Shown here one piece after another: positions 35,766 through 44,126 of a stretch of DNA of 64,000 bases. The stretch spans positions 1,984,001-2,048,000 of the forward strand of contig NZ_CP029462.1 of the NCBI RefSeq assembly GCF_003367905.1. The letters are read 5' to 3'. Both the position numbers and the translations under genes were made by a program. Position 1 is the first letter of the stretch. Each line of letters starts with the position of its first letter. The DNA is from Megasphaera stantonii. GTDB taxonomy: Bacteria; Bacillota; Negativicutes; Veillonellales; Megasphaeraceae. The notes beneath the pieces were generated by a model, which was not told where the DNA came from, did not search any database, and saw nothing but the letters and a program-made list of their open reading frames with translations.

Positions 35766-36500
35766 TTAATCTTCCTTGATGCGGCCGTCAATCGTAATGG
35801 TCTTTACCTGCCAGGGAATGAATTTTCCGCTTTGCTGGAGTGCTTTTTTGGCAGCCATTTCCAAGCCGCCGCAGCAGGGAACCTCCATGCGGACAATGGT
35901 GACATCTTTGATATCATTTTGTTTGATGATTTCAGTCAATTTTTCGGAATAGTCAATACTGTCCAGCTTAGGGCAGCCGACAATCGTAATTTTATTGCGA
36001 ATGAAATCTTCATGGAACCGGGCGTAAGCATAGGCCGTGCAGTCCGCTGCGATGAGCAGATGGGCTCCGTCGAAATAGTCTGCTTTGATCGGTACGAGTT
36101 TGATTTGTACGGGCCATTGGCGCAGCTGCGATTGTGCGACTGCCGGCGTGTTGGGAAGTTCGGCGGCAGTCGTCTGAAGAGACATGGCTGCCTGTCCGGG
36201 GCAGCCGTGAGAAAGTACGCGGGACTGGCTGCCGGGACATCCGCCAGTATGTTTCAGACCATTGGCTTTCATATTAGCCTTTACGGCGGCTTCGTCATAG
36301 GGAGCGGCTTCGCGCTCTACAAAGGTAATGGCGTTCGTCGGGCAGTGGGGCAGGCAGTCGCCTAGTCCGTCACAGTAATCGTCGCGCATGAGGCGTGCTT
36401 TTCCGTCTACCATGGCGATGGCCCCTTCGTGGCAGGCTGCTGCGCAGGCACCGCAGCCATTGCATTTTTCTTCATCAATTTGAATAATTCTTCTAATCAT
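35766..36500 (-). CDS. 4Fe-4S dicluster ferredoxin-domain protein
   Basis: 244 residues from the ATG at 36500, with GGAGG at good spacing; longer in-frame starts upstream lack one. The N-terminal 60 residues form a two-cluster ferredoxin (CNGCGACAAACHEGA, then CDGLGDCLPHCPTNA; the second motif is a variant). A linker with GCPGSQSR and SHGCPGQ follows. The C-terminal half has a Rossmann-like pattern with AADCTAYAYARFHEDF, IVGCPKLD and VPCCGGLE. Such proteins are widespread in anaerobes and lack an established role. It is divergent from the Crp/Fnr-type gene 117 bases away, which suggests control by that regulator. Confidence 0.8.
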   Translation of the reverse strand: MIRRIIQIDEEKCNGCGACAAACHEGAIAMVDGKARLMRDDYCDGLGDCLPHCPTNAITFVEREAAPYDEAAVKANMKANGLKHTGGCPGSQSRVLSHGCPGQAAMSLQTTAAELPNTPAVAQSQLRQWPVQIKLVPIKADYFDGAHLLIAADCTAYAYARFHEDFIRNKITIVGCPKLDSIDYSEKLTEIIKQNDIKDVTIVRMEVPCCGGLEMAAKKALQQSGKFIPWQVKTITIDGRIKED

Positions 36501-36596
36501 AATGTATTCCTCCAGTGGTTTTATATACGTAAATAGCATGGGCATGTAGTGTGCTGCCTTATGGTGAAAGTATACTATACAGGGCAGGAAAAATCT

Positions 36597-36610
36597 GTTG
36601 TTTTTGCAAC
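36597..36610 (+). promoter_or_regulatory. Short palindrome before the Crp/Fnr-type gene
   Basis: GTTG-N6-CAAC lies just upstream of the Shine-Dalgarno of the regulator gene, within the shared intergenic region. It could be an operator for the regulator itself. It is not a textbook Fnr or Crp box, so this is tentative. A GTATAGTATAC-like palindrome near 36570 overlaps possible -10 elements for both directions. Confidence 0.3.
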
Positions 36611-36617
36611 GAGGTGA

Positions 36618-37295
36618 ATGAAATTGCAATATTTTTTACCAGTCATTCAACATTCTGAGTTGTTTGCTCACATCGGGACAGAAGATATTGGCAAACTACT
36701 GGATGCGATGGACATATATAAAAAGAAATACAAAAAAGGGAATTTTATTTTCTATGCAGGAGATACAATTGAGCAAATCGGCATTGTCTTATCCGGCACG
36801 GTGCACATCCTGCAGGAAGATTACTGGGGCAACCGCAACATCTTATCCCAAGTTCGCCCCGGCAGTTTATTTGGCGAAGCCTTTGCGTGTCTTTCTGATG
36901 TAAAGTCGACAGTAGATGTTGTTGCCTTAGACGATACGGAAGTTATGTTCATCAACGTAAACAGCATTATTCATGCAGGCCAGGTTTTAACGAAAGCGCA
37001 GGAACGTGTGGCTTTGAATCTTCTGGCTATCATGGCACGGCGCAATATGCAGCTTACGCAGAAAATACGGTATATGTCACAACGGTCGACGCGGCAGAAG
37101 CTCATGTTCTATTTGTCGGAAGAAGCGCTGCGGCAGGAATCTTCGTCGTTTACGCTGCCCTTTAACCGGCAGCAGCTGGCCGATTTTCTCTCTGTCGACC
37201 GGAGCGCCATGTCGGCAGAGCTGAGCCGGATGAAAAAAGATGGGCTGATTGACTATTACAAAGATAAATTTATTTTGAAAGAACCGCAGGTATAA
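36618..37295 (+). CDS. Crp/Fnr family transcriptional regulator
   Basis: 225 residues. The N-terminal cyclic-nucleotide-binding-like domain contains KGNFIFYAGDTIEQIGIVLSGTVHILQED and RPGSLFGEAF. The C-terminal helix-turn-helix is FNRQQLADFLSVDRSAMSAELSRMKKDGLIDY. It lacks the N-terminal cysteine cluster of Fnr, so it probably does not sense oxygen through an Fnr-type iron-sulfur centre. The ligand is unknown. GAGGTG precedes the ATG. It is divergent from a ferredoxin-type gene, its likeliest target. Confidence 0.9.
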   Translation: MKLQYFLPVIQHSELFAHIGTEDIGKLLDAMDIYKKKYKKGNFIFYAGDTIEQIGIVLSGTVHILQEDYWGNRNILSQVRPGSLFGEAFACLSDVKSTVDVVALDDTEVMFINVNSIIHAGQVLTKAQERVALNLLAIMARRNMQLTQKIRYMSQRSTRQKLMFYLSEEALRQESSSFTLPFNRQQLADFLSVDRSAMSAELSRMKKDGLIDYYKDKFILKEPQV

Positions 37296-37298
37296 GCC

Positions 37299-37355
37299 AA
37301 AAAGAGCAGCAGCAGAATTCCGATGGTTATTCAGAATCTGCATGCTGCTCTTTTT
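37299..37355. terminator. Bidirectional terminator between the Crp/Fnr and ribBA genes
   Basis: AAAAAGAGCAGCA pairs with TGCTGCTCTTTTT across a longer loop, with A and T tracts on either side. It can stop both convergent transcripts. Confidence 0.8.
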
Positions 37356-37374
37356 CTTAGATAATTACGCTGTA

Positions 37375-38592
37375 TCAGCGCAGGTGGGGAAGAATATGTC
37401 CCATCTTATGCTTTTTCGTTTCCAAATAGAATTCGTCGAATTCCTGGGGTTTCATTTCAATCGGCACGCGTTCTACGATTTCTACGCCGAAGCCTTCGAG
37501 GCCGTAGATTTTTTCCGGGTTGTTCGTCAGCAGGCGCAGTTCTTTGGCTCCTAAATCCTGCAGAATCTGAGCGCCAATCCAATATTCGCGCAGGTCTGGC
37601 GCAAAGCCCAGCTTTTCATTGGCTTCTACGGTGTCATAGCCCTGTTCCTGGAGGACGTAGGCCTTCAGCTTGTTGATGAGGCCGATGCCCCGGCCTTCCT
37701 GGCGCATGTAGAGGAGAATGCCCCGGCCTTCGGCGTTGATCTGGGTCATGGCAGCGGCCAGCTGTTCGCCGCAGTCGCAGCGGCACGAGCCGAATACGTC
37801 GCCGGTCAGGCATTCGGAGTGGACGCGGCAGAGCAGGTTTTTACCGTCGCCGATGTCGCCTTTGACGAGGGCGACGTGGTGTTCGCCCGTCAGGTCGTTG
37901 ACGTAGCCGTAAATTTTGAATTCGCCGAATTTCGTCGGCATCTTAGCGACGGCTTCGCGGACGACGTGCTTGTCGTGACGGCGGCAGTAGTTCTGCAGGT
38001 CGTGAATGGTGATGAATTTTAAATTGTACTTGTCGGCCAATTCCCATAGCTGCGGCGTCTGCATCATCGTGCCGTCGTCGGCCATGATTTCGCAGCACAA
38101 GCCGACTTGCTTCAGGCCGGCGAGGCGCATGAGGTCGACCGTCGCTTCCGTATGGCCGTTGCGGGCCAGGACTCCGCCGCGCTTGGCGATTAAGGGGAAG
38201 TTATGGCCGGGACGGCGGAAGTCTTCGGGACGGGCCGTTTCTTCCGTGCATTTGCGGGCCGTCAGCGCCCGTTCTACGGCGGAAATGCCCGTCGTCGTAT
38301 CGACGTGGTCGATGGAGACGGTGAAGGCCGTTTCGTGATTGTCCATATTGTCGCTTACCATCGGCGGCAAGCCGAGCTTGCGGGCGTATTCAATGCTCAT
38401 GGGCATGCAGATGAGGCCCTTGCCGTGCGTTGCCATAAAGTTCATGTTTTCTGTCGTGCAGTACTGGGCGGCGCAGATAAAGTCGCCTTCATTTTCTCTA
38501 TCCGGGTCGTCGGTGACGATGATGATATGCCCGGCTTGCAATTCTTCGATTGCTTCTTCTACGGTATTGAATTTTCTGTTTTCCTTTGCCAC
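37375..38592 (-). CDS. ribBA: Bifunctional 3,4-dihydroxy-2-butanone-4-phosphate synthase / GTP cyclohydrolase II
   Basis: 405 residues carrying the two entry steps of riboflavin synthesis. The N-terminal RibB domain (about 1-205) has [11 protein letters not shown]; the C-terminal RibA domain has the zinc site [18 protein letters not shown] and [10 protein letters not shown]. The start is a GTG at 38592, set by AGGAGG eight bases upstream. An FMN riboswitch and a hairpin lie in its leader. No ribD, ribE or ribH follows, so the rest of the pathway is elsewhere or flavin is partly imported. It supplies FMN for Rnf and the flavodiiron protein. Confidence 0.96.
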   Translation of the reverse strand: MAKENRKFNTVEEAIEELQAGHIIIVTDDPDRENEGDFICAAQYCTTENMNFMATHGKGLICMPMSIEYARKLGLPPMVSDNMDNHETAFTVSIDHVDTTTGISAVERALTARKCTEETARPEDFRRPGHNFPLIAKRGGVLARNGHTEATVDLMRLAGLKQVGLCCEIMADDGTMMQTPQLWELADKYNLKFITIHDLQNYCRRHDKHVVREAVAKMPTKFGEFKIYGYVNDLTGEHHVALVKGDIGDGKNLLCRVHSECLTGDVFGSCRCDCGEQLAAAMTQINAEGRGILLYMRQEGRGIGLINKLKAYVLQEQGYDTVEANEKLGFAPDLREYWIGAQILQDLGAKELRLLTNNPEKIYGLEGFGVEIVERVPIEMKPQEFDEFYLETKKHKMGHILPHLR

Positions 38593-38628
38593 AATAAAAC
38601 CTCCTGAATATGATAAAGCCCTGACGGT

Positions 38629-38655
38629 CTGTCCAGCAGCGTCAGGGCTTTTTGG
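38629..38655 (-). promoter_or_regulatory. Expression-platform hairpin of the ribBA FMN riboswitch
   Basis: On the minus strand AAAGCCCTGAC pairs with GTCAGGGCTTT, located between the aptamer and the GTG start. The T tract after it is short, so it could act as a terminator or as a structure that competes with an anti-terminator. The ribosome-binding site follows about 13 bases later. Confidence 0.6.
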
Positions 38656-38693
38656 TCAACACAACACAAGCTGCGCGGAGGCAGCTCCATCGT

Positions 38694-38816
38694 ATCTTCT
38701 TCCATCCAGACTATACTGTCGGTTTTGGAATCGCACCAAATCACGAGCACATGGCTCCTACGCCGTAGCGTTCGCGGACTATACCGCCGATCGGGAATTT
38801 CACCCTGCCCTGAAGA
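38694..38816 (-). promoter_or_regulatory. FMN riboswitch (RFN element) upstream of ribBA
   Basis: On the minus strand the conserved RFN blocks appear in order: CTTCAGGGCAGGGTGAAATT, then CCGATCGGCGGTATAGTCCG, a variable arm, then GATTTGGTGCGATTCC, AAAACCGACAGTATAGTC and TGGATGGAAGAAGAT. The opening CTTC pairs with the closing GAAG. It turns off ribBA when FMN is plentiful. Confidence 0.95.
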
Positions 38817-38834
38817 TATATGACTACATGAATC

Positions 38835-38863
38835 ATTATACACAGAATGGCTATCCTTGGCAA
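38835..38863 (-). promoter_or_regulatory. Promoter of ribBA
   Basis: On the minus strand TTGCCA, a 17-nt spacer and TATAAT lie just upstream of the FMN aptamer. Confidence 0.7.
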
Positions 38864-38895
38864 GAGCCGCCGCGGCCGGCCGGGCTGGGACAGGC

Positions 38896-40299
38896 CTATT
38901 CTATGTCGAATATTTTGCCCGGATTGAGGATATTGTTGGGGTCCAGGGCTTTTTTGATAGCTTTCATCATGGCCAGCTCGTCGGGATTGGTAAATTCTTC
39001 CATCAAATGCTTCCGCTTAAAGCCGATGCCGTGCTCGCCCGATAAGCGGCCGCCGTGGGCGTAGATGAAGGCGTACAGCTCCTGCTGGTTTTGTTCGACC
39101 CGGCGGGCCCAGTCTTCGTAGGGCGTATCGTCGGGCTTTAAGATGTTGAGATGGATGTTGCCGTCGCCGGCGTGGCTGGCAATGCGGGTGATCAGGCCGT
39201 ATTTGCCGGCCAGGCGGAGAATTTCCGCCAGCAGGAGCGGTTCCTGGTCGACGGGGACGACGACGTCTTCTTTGCTGACGATGAGACTTTCGGCGCGGAC
39301 TGCCTCGGCAAAGGCCTTGCGGGCCTGCCAGATTTTATTGTGGTCGGCGACGAGGACCGACGACGCGCCGTGTTGCGTGCAGAGCTCGTCTAAGGCGACG
39401 GCCTTGTCGTCCAGGTCGTCGTCATGGATGCCTTCGACTTCGACGATGAGGTAATTGCCCGAATCGCTGCCCTGCAGCTTTTCATGGAGATATTTTTCTA
39501 CCGATCGGATCGTAATATTGTCCATGTATTCGACGCAGGTCGGGACGATGCCTTGCTTTAAAATGGCTCCGACGGCGCCGATGGCTTGTTCCGGCGAATC
39601 GAAAACGGCCAGCAGATCGAGGGCGTATTTAGGCTTCGGCAGGAGCTTGACCGTCGCCTTGGTGATGATGCCCAGCGTGCCTTCCGAGCCGATGACCAGC
39701 TGCTCGAGGCAGTAGCCTGTCGATTGCTTCTGCAGGCGTGCGCCGAGCTGGACGATGCGGCCCGTCGGATTGACGATTTCCACGTCGTATACCTGATGGC
39801 GCGTCGTACCGTATTTGACAGCCCGGTTGCCGCCGGCGTTGGTGGCGATATTGCCGCCGATAAAGCAGGAGTCGCCGCTGCAGGGGTCGCCGGCGTAGAA
39901 CAGACCCTTGGCTTCGGCTGCGTCCTGCAGGTCCGACGTGCGGACGCCCGGTTCTACGACGGCGTATAAGGCGTCTTCGTTAATTTCCAGAATGCGGTTC
40001 ATTTTTTCCAGGGACAGGACGATGCCGCCGTAAATAGGCACGGCGCCGCAGGCTAGCCCTGTACCGGCCCCGCGGGGCACGACGGGAAAATGATAGTCGT
40101 TGGCCAGCTGGACGACAGCGGCGACCTGCTCGGCCGTTTCGGCAAAGACGACGGCTTCGGGCATGTGGTGGTACGCCGGGTCGGTCACTTCGTCGTGGGA
40201 GTAGGGCTGCATTTTATCCGGATCTGTCGTGACGTTTTTAGGGCCGACGGCAGCCTGCAGTTTTTTTAAAATTTCAGGAGTAATCGGTTCATATCTCAT
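38896..40299 (-). CDS. FAD-linked 2-hydroxyacid dehydrogenase (GlcD / D-lactate dehydrogenase type)
   Basis: 467 residues of the FAD-binding type-4 family. The N-terminal FAD domain has PRGAGTGLACGAVPIYGGIVLSL and GSEGTLGIITKATVKLLP. The C-terminal domain has HAGDGNIHLNIL and SGEHGIGFKRKHL, whose histidines bind the metal and substrate. It oxidises a 2-hydroxyacid, most likely D-lactate or glycolate. In anaerobes such enzymes often pass electrons to an EtfAB pair, which is not in this window. The start at 40299 follows AGAGGTC; an ATG eight codons earlier has no Shine-Dalgarno. It is close upstream of the ribBA promoter on the same strand. Confidence 0.88.
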   Translation of the reverse strand: MRYEPITPEILKKLQAAVGPKNVTTDPDKMQPYSHDEVTDPAYHHMPEAVVFAETAEQVAAVVQLANDYHFPVVPRGAGTGLACGAVPIYGGIVLSLEKMNRILEINEDALYAVVEPGVRTSDLQDAAEAKGLFYAGDPCSGDSCFIGGNIATNAGGNRAVKYGTTRHQVYDVEIVNPTGRIVQLGARLQKQSTGYCLEQLVIGSEGTLGIITKATVKLLPKPKYALDLLAVFDSPEQAIGAVGAILKQGIVPTCVEYMDNITIRSVEKYLHEKLQGSDSGNYLIVEVEGIHDDDLDDKAVALDELCTQHGASSVLVADHNKIWQARKAFAEAVRAESLIVSKEDVVVPVDQEPLLLAEILRLAGKYGLITRIASHAGDGNIHLNILKPDDTPYEDWARRVEQNQQELYAFIYAHGGRLSGEHGIGFKRKHLMEEFTNPDELAMMKAIKKALDPNNILNPGKIFDIE

Positions 40300-40463
40300 G
40301 AGCAAAGACCTCTGTTTCTTCATAGTTTACGTTCTATTATATAATATCAGCGGCGTTTGCGAAAGTGGGCCGTATTAAATCGAGAAAAAACTTTATCTTA
40401 AGTGAAAATGAAGGTATACTTATAGCATGCGTGTTGCAGTGCCTATATTAAAGGAGCAGAATC

Positions 40464-40790
40464 ATGACGGAAAAACGGGATGGGCGGCTCCGACGTACCG
40501 GGACGGTGCGCCGGCGGCGTACGAAAAAAAAGAAGGGGATGACGCTGTACAAGGGCATCGTCCTTCTCATACTGCTGGTCGGAGGAGTCTTCCTGTGCCT
40601 GCGCATGTATCAGATGTGGCAGATCCACGAGGACATGAAGCGGACGCTGCAGCAGGAGCAGGCCTTGACGGAAGAAAACCAGCGGCTGAAGGACCGGAAA
40701 GAACAGCTTATTTCCCCCGATGCCGTAGAAAAACAGGCGCGGGAACAGTTCGGACTGGCCGAGCCGGGAGAAATCCCCTACAGGCGCTGA
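40464..40790 (+). CDS. Septum formation initiator (FtsB/DivIC family)
   Basis: 108 residues. A basic cytoplasmic N-terminus (KRDGRLRRTGTVRRRRTKKKK) is followed by one transmembrane helix (about 30-47), then a coiled coil (about 50-80: MWQIHEDMKRTLQQEQALTEENQRLKDRKEQL) and the short C-terminal motif EKQAREQFGLAEPGEIPY typical of the family. It acts in the divisome with FtsL- and FtsQ-like partners, which are not here. AAAGGAG precedes the ATG. As in Bacillus, where divIC lies next to yabR, an S1-domain gene follows. Confidence 0.88.
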   Translation: MTEKRDGRLRRTGTVRRRRTKKKKGMTLYKGIVLLILLVGGVFLCLRMYQMWQIHEDMKRTLQQEQALTEENQRLKDRKEQLISPDAVEKQAREQFGLAEPGEIPYRR

Positions 40791-40828
40791 CGAGGCGTTC
40801 CGCCTTAGGAATTTACATTATTTTGCGA

Positions 40829-40857
40829 TTGAATTTTTCGCCGTTTATGAGTATAAT
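40829..40857 (+). promoter_or_regulatory. Promoter of the S1-domain gene
   Basis: TTGAAT (40829-40834), a 17-nt spacer and consensus TATAAT (40852-40857), about 57 bases before the start codon. Confidence 0.65.
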
Positions 40858-40913
40858 AGCGTTATACGTGTTATCAGCAAAGCTGAAGCATACAAGGAGG
40901 AATATAAGGTAAC

Positions 40914-41348
40914 ATGACAATCGAAGTAGGCAGTGTATTGGAAGGCACCGTGACAGGGATTACAAAATTTGGCGCTTTTGTAGAGCTTCCTGACAAGAAG
41001 GTGGGCTTGGTCCACATTTCTGAAGTTGCTAATGAGTATGTAAAAGATGTGCACGATTTCTTGAAAGTTCAGGACAAAGTAAACGTCAAAGTTTTGTCTG
41101 TCGACGATAAGGGAAAAATCGGCCTGTCTATTAAACAGACCCAGCCGGCTCCGGAAAAGAAAGAGTTCCGTCCAAGACATGAATTCCGCCAGCACAACAA
41201 TTTTGACTCGAATCGCCGCTCTTCTACATCGTTGTCTTTCGAGGACCGGCTTAGTAAATTCCTGAAGGAAAGTGACGAACGCCAGATGGATTTGAAACGC
41301 AATACCGAATCAAAACGCGGCGGCCGCGGCGCTCGCCGTGCCGATTGA
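40914..41348 (+). CDS. S1 RNA-binding domain protein (YabR-like)
   Basis: 144 residues. One S1 domain occupies residues 5-75 (VLEGTVTGITKFGAFVELPDKKVGLVHISEVANEYVKD then VKVLSVDDKGKIGLSIKQ). A basic, asparagine- and arginine-rich tail follows, ending in GGRGARRAD. Such proteins bind RNA or ribosomes. Their place next to divIC in Firmicutes supports the assignment. Confidence 0.9.
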   Translation: MTIEVGSVLEGTVTGITKFGAFVELPDKKVGLVHISEVANEYVKDVHDFLKVQDKVNVKVLSVDDKGKIGLSIKQTQPAPEKKEFRPRHEFRQHNNFDSNRRSSTSLSFEDRLSKFLKESDERQMDLKRNTESKRGGRGARRAD

Positions 41349-41378
41349 TTTCGTATATCGGTAATCATAAGGACGAAT

Positions 41379-41411
41379 AAAGAGTATTCCTGTCTTGGAA
41401 TGCTCTTTTTG
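41379..41411 (+). terminator. Intrinsic terminator after the S1-domain gene
   Basis: AAAGAGTATTCC pairs with GGAATGCTCTTT (one G-T pair) around a 6-nt loop, with a T run. Confidence 0.8.
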
Positions 41412-41461
41412 TTTTACCGACTGGAAAGGGCTGTCCGAGTTTAGAACGAGGTACATGACAG

Positions 41462-42388
41462 ATGAAGGATAAGGAATTTGCCGTTGTCGATATCGGCTCC
41501 AATTCCCTGCGCCTGATGACGGGGCGCTGGGAAGATGATCGCTGGAAGTTTTCGGCGAAAGAATTGGAAACGACTCGCCTCGGCTATCAGATAGAAGAGA
41601 CAAGGCATTTATCGCCGGAAGGGATTGAGGCCTCCCTTGCGGCCATGGCCCGATGGCAGGCCCGGTTAGGATCCGTTCCCGTCTGTGCCGTCGCGACCAG
41701 CGCAGTGCGCGAAGCCGCAGACGGCCAAGCCTTTTTGGCGGAAATACGGGCCCGTTTTGGCTGGCACTGCCGCTGCATTTCCGGCCTGGAGGAAGCGGCT
41801 CTCAGCTTCTGCGGGGCGGCAGCCGGCGTTGAAGCCGGCAAGGAGGCCGTCGTCCTGGATATCGGCGGCGGCAGCAGCGAAGTGGCCGTCGGCCGGGACG
41901 GCGTCGTCGCCTGGTCTCACAGCTATCCCTTGGGCGCCGTGCGCCTGACGAAAAAAAATCAGATGGAAGAAGGGGAGCTGGCCGCTTTGGAAGCCTATTG
42001 CAGCCGGCAATGGCTGCCTGCGCCCATAGAGCCTTCGGCATCCCTCATCGGCGTAGGCGGAACGCTGACGACGCTGGCGGCGATGGAGCTGGAACTGACG
42101 GAATACGATCCGTCCCGCATCGAAGGATGCGTCGTGCCGCTGGACCGCCTGTCCTATCACCTGGACAGACTGCGTCGCATGGGCCCAGAAGGCCGCTGCC
42201 ATGTGGCGGGACTGCAGCCTAAGCGCAGCGACATCATCGTCGCCGGGCTGGCCGTCGCCCGCTCCTTTTTGCAGCACTATGGCTTTGGCTGCATTCGCAT
42301 CAGCGAAAGCGATTTGATGGAAGGCGTCTTTTACCGCCATTCCTTCCACGATGCCGCTTGGCGCGGAAGCGGCGGGAGCGGTCTATGA
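41462..42388 (+). CDS. Ppx/GppA family phosphatase (exopolyphosphatase-like)
   Basis: 308 residues, the two-domain ASKHA core without the C-terminal HD domain of long exopolyphosphatases. The phosphate loops are visible as VDIGSNSLRLM near the start and LDIGGGSSEVAVG in the middle. It may degrade polyphosphate or pppGpp; sequence alone does not decide. It overlaps the next gene by ATGA and probably forms an operon with tilS. Confidence 0.9.
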   Translation: MKDKEFAVVDIGSNSLRLMTGRWEDDRWKFSAKELETTRLGYQIEETRHLSPEGIEASLAAMARWQARLGSVPVCAVATSAVREAADGQAFLAEIRARFGWHCRCISGLEEAALSFCGAAAGVEAGKEAVVLDIGGGSSEVAVGRDGVVAWSHSYPLGAVRLTKKNQMEEGELAALEAYCSRQWLPAPIEPSASLIGVGGTLTTLAAMELELTEYDPSRIEGCVVPLDRLSYHLDRLRRMGPEGRCHVAGLQPKRSDIIVAGLAVARSFLQHYGFGCIRISESDLMEGVFYRHSFHDAAWRGSGGSGL

Positions 42389-43389
42389 ACGTCGTTGAAA
42401 CTGTAGAAGCATACTGCCGGCAGCATTCGCTGTTTCAGCCGGGAGAGACGGTTCTGATCGCCTGCTCCGGCGGGCCCGACTCACTGGCGCTGCTGGATAT
42501 ATTAGCCCGGCTGCGGCCGGACTATAACTTGCGCCTCGCCGTATGCTACGTCCATCATGGCATTCGGGATGCCGCTGACGAGGAGGTCCGGTTTGTACGG
42601 CAGGAAGCGGAGAAGCGGGCCTGTCCATTTATCTGCCGCCGGGCAGACGTGCCGACGTTGGCGGCGCAGGAGCACGCGTCGCTGGAAGCTGTCGGCAGGA
42701 GAGAGCGGTATCGCCTGCTTCGCGAAGAAAAGGACCGTCTGGGGGCCGCGGCGATTGCCGTAGCCCATCATCAGGACGACCAGGCGGAAACGGTGCTGCT
42801 GCACTTGCTGCGCGGCAGCGGACTGACCGGATTGGGCGCAATGCGGCCGCAAACCGGCGACGTCATCCGCCCGCTCCTGAGTATAACGCGCGGAGATATC
42901 GACGCCTATGTCAAAGAGCGGAATCTGATGCCGCGTCACGATGAGACGAACGACTCTGCCCAGTTTACGCGCAACCGCATCCGCCTGGAACTGCTGCCGG
43001 CGCTGCGGCAGTATAATCCGTCCATCGTCGGCGATTTAAACCGGCTGGCGCAGATTGCCCAGGCGGAAGACGACTGCATGGCCCAATGGGCGAGCCGACT
43101 GTACGAGGCTCACGTCAAGCCGTGCGAAGGCGGGGCCGGCGTGGAAAAGAAATGGTTTCTCAGCCAGCCCGTAGCCCTGCAGCGCCGCCTCGTGCGCCTG
43201 CTGTGCCGGAACGCGACGGGGACGGAGCGGGATATACCCTTTCATTACGTAGAAACGATGCGGGAGCTGGCCTGCAAAGGCGCGGGCAAGCAGTTCCAGA
43301 CGGGCCGCGTTACGGCCTATACGACGAAATCCGATTTGTGCGTCGTAGTGTCGCAGGGCATAAAGGGCCGGCGCAGAACGAAATCATGA
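42385..43389 (+). CDS. tilS: tRNA(Ile)-lysidine synthase
   Basis: 334 residues from the ATG at 42385, which overlaps the ppx stop. The N-type ATP-pyrophosphatase loop SGGPDS is at about 31-36. Downstream are HHGIR, AHHQDDQAETVLLHLLRGSG and RNRIRLELLP. It converts the wobble C of tRNA-Ile(CAU) to lysidine and is essential. The protein is shorter than the Bacillus and Escherichia forms and ends soon after the middle domain, as in the compact Aquifex-type enzyme. No frameshift is apparent. Confidence 0.93.
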   Translation: MNVVETVEAYCRQHSLFQPGETVLIACSGGPDSLALLDILARLRPDYNLRLAVCYVHHGIRDAADEEVRFVRQEAEKRACPFICRRADVPTLAAQEHASLEAVGRRERYRLLREEKDRLGAAAIAVAHHQDDQAETVLLHLLRGSGLTGLGAMRPQTGDVIRPLLSITRGDIDAYVKERNLMPRHDETNDSAQFTRNRIRLELLPALRQYNPSIVGDLNRLAQIAQAEDDCMAQWASRLYEAHVKPCEGGAGVEKKWFLSQPVALQRRLVRLLCRNATGTERDIPFHYVETMRELACKGAGKQFQTGRVTAYTTKSDLCVVVSQGIKGRRRTKS

Positions 43390-43458
43390 AAAAGAAAGCA
43401 TCGCAGGGAAGCCTGCGTCGTTATATATACTTTGTCATTCCGGGGGAGGATATACGAT

Positions 43459-43998
43459 ATGCATCAAGACGTAAAAGAAATATTATTTACAGAAGAACAA
43501 ATACAGAAGCGAGTGCGGGAAATGGGCGCGCAGATAACGGCCGATTACGCCGGCAAGACGATTTTGCTGTGCGGCATTTTGAAAGGCGCCGTCGTGTTCT
43601 ATACGGATTTGGCCCGCCAGATTCAGGTTCCCGTAAAATTTGACTTCATGAGCTGTTCCAGCTACGGCTCGTCGGCCACGTCGTCCGGCGCGGTTACGAT
43701 TCGCAAGGACATGGACAACGACGTCGCCGGAAAGGATATCCTCATCGTCGAGGATATCATCGATACGGGCATTACGCTGAGCTATCTCGTGCCCTATTTG
43801 AAAGACCGCGGCGCTAATTCGGTCAAGCTGGCTACCTTGCTGAGCAAGCCGTCGCGCCGGCAGGTCGACATCCACGTCGATTACAACGGCTTTGAAATTC
43901 CCGACGCCTTCGTCGTCGGCTACGGCCTGGATTATGACAGCTCTTATCGGAATTTGCCTTATATCGGCATATTGAAGGAAGAAATTTATACGAAATAA
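43459..43998 (+). CDS. hpt: Hypoxanthine phosphoribosyltransferase
   Basis: 179 residues from the ATG at 43459, behind GGAGGA. It salvages hypoxanthine and guanine with PRPP. The PRPP-binding motif is LIVEDIIDTGITL (about 100-112), preceded by LLCGILKGAVVFYTDLAR and followed by VVGYGLDYDSSYRNLPYIG. The order tilS-hpt-ftsH is conserved in many Firmicutes. Confidence 0.96.
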   Translation: MHQDVKEILFTEEQIQKRVREMGAQITADYAGKTILLCGILKGAVVFYTDLARQIQVPVKFDFMSCSSYGSSATSSGAVTIRKDMDNDVAGKDILIVEDIIDTGITLSYLVPYLKDRGANSVKLATLLSKPSRRQVDIHVDYNGFEIPDAFVVGYGLDYDSSYRNLPYIGILKEEIYTK

Positions 43999-44126
43999 AC
44001 ATACACTATTACCGTCTTGTTTTGCGGGAAAAGCTGTTGTTGCATTGTCCGAAGTATGGTAATATAGATATTGTATTGGTTGCATGACATTACTTAATGA
44101 TAGATTACTTTGAAAGGAGTAGTATC

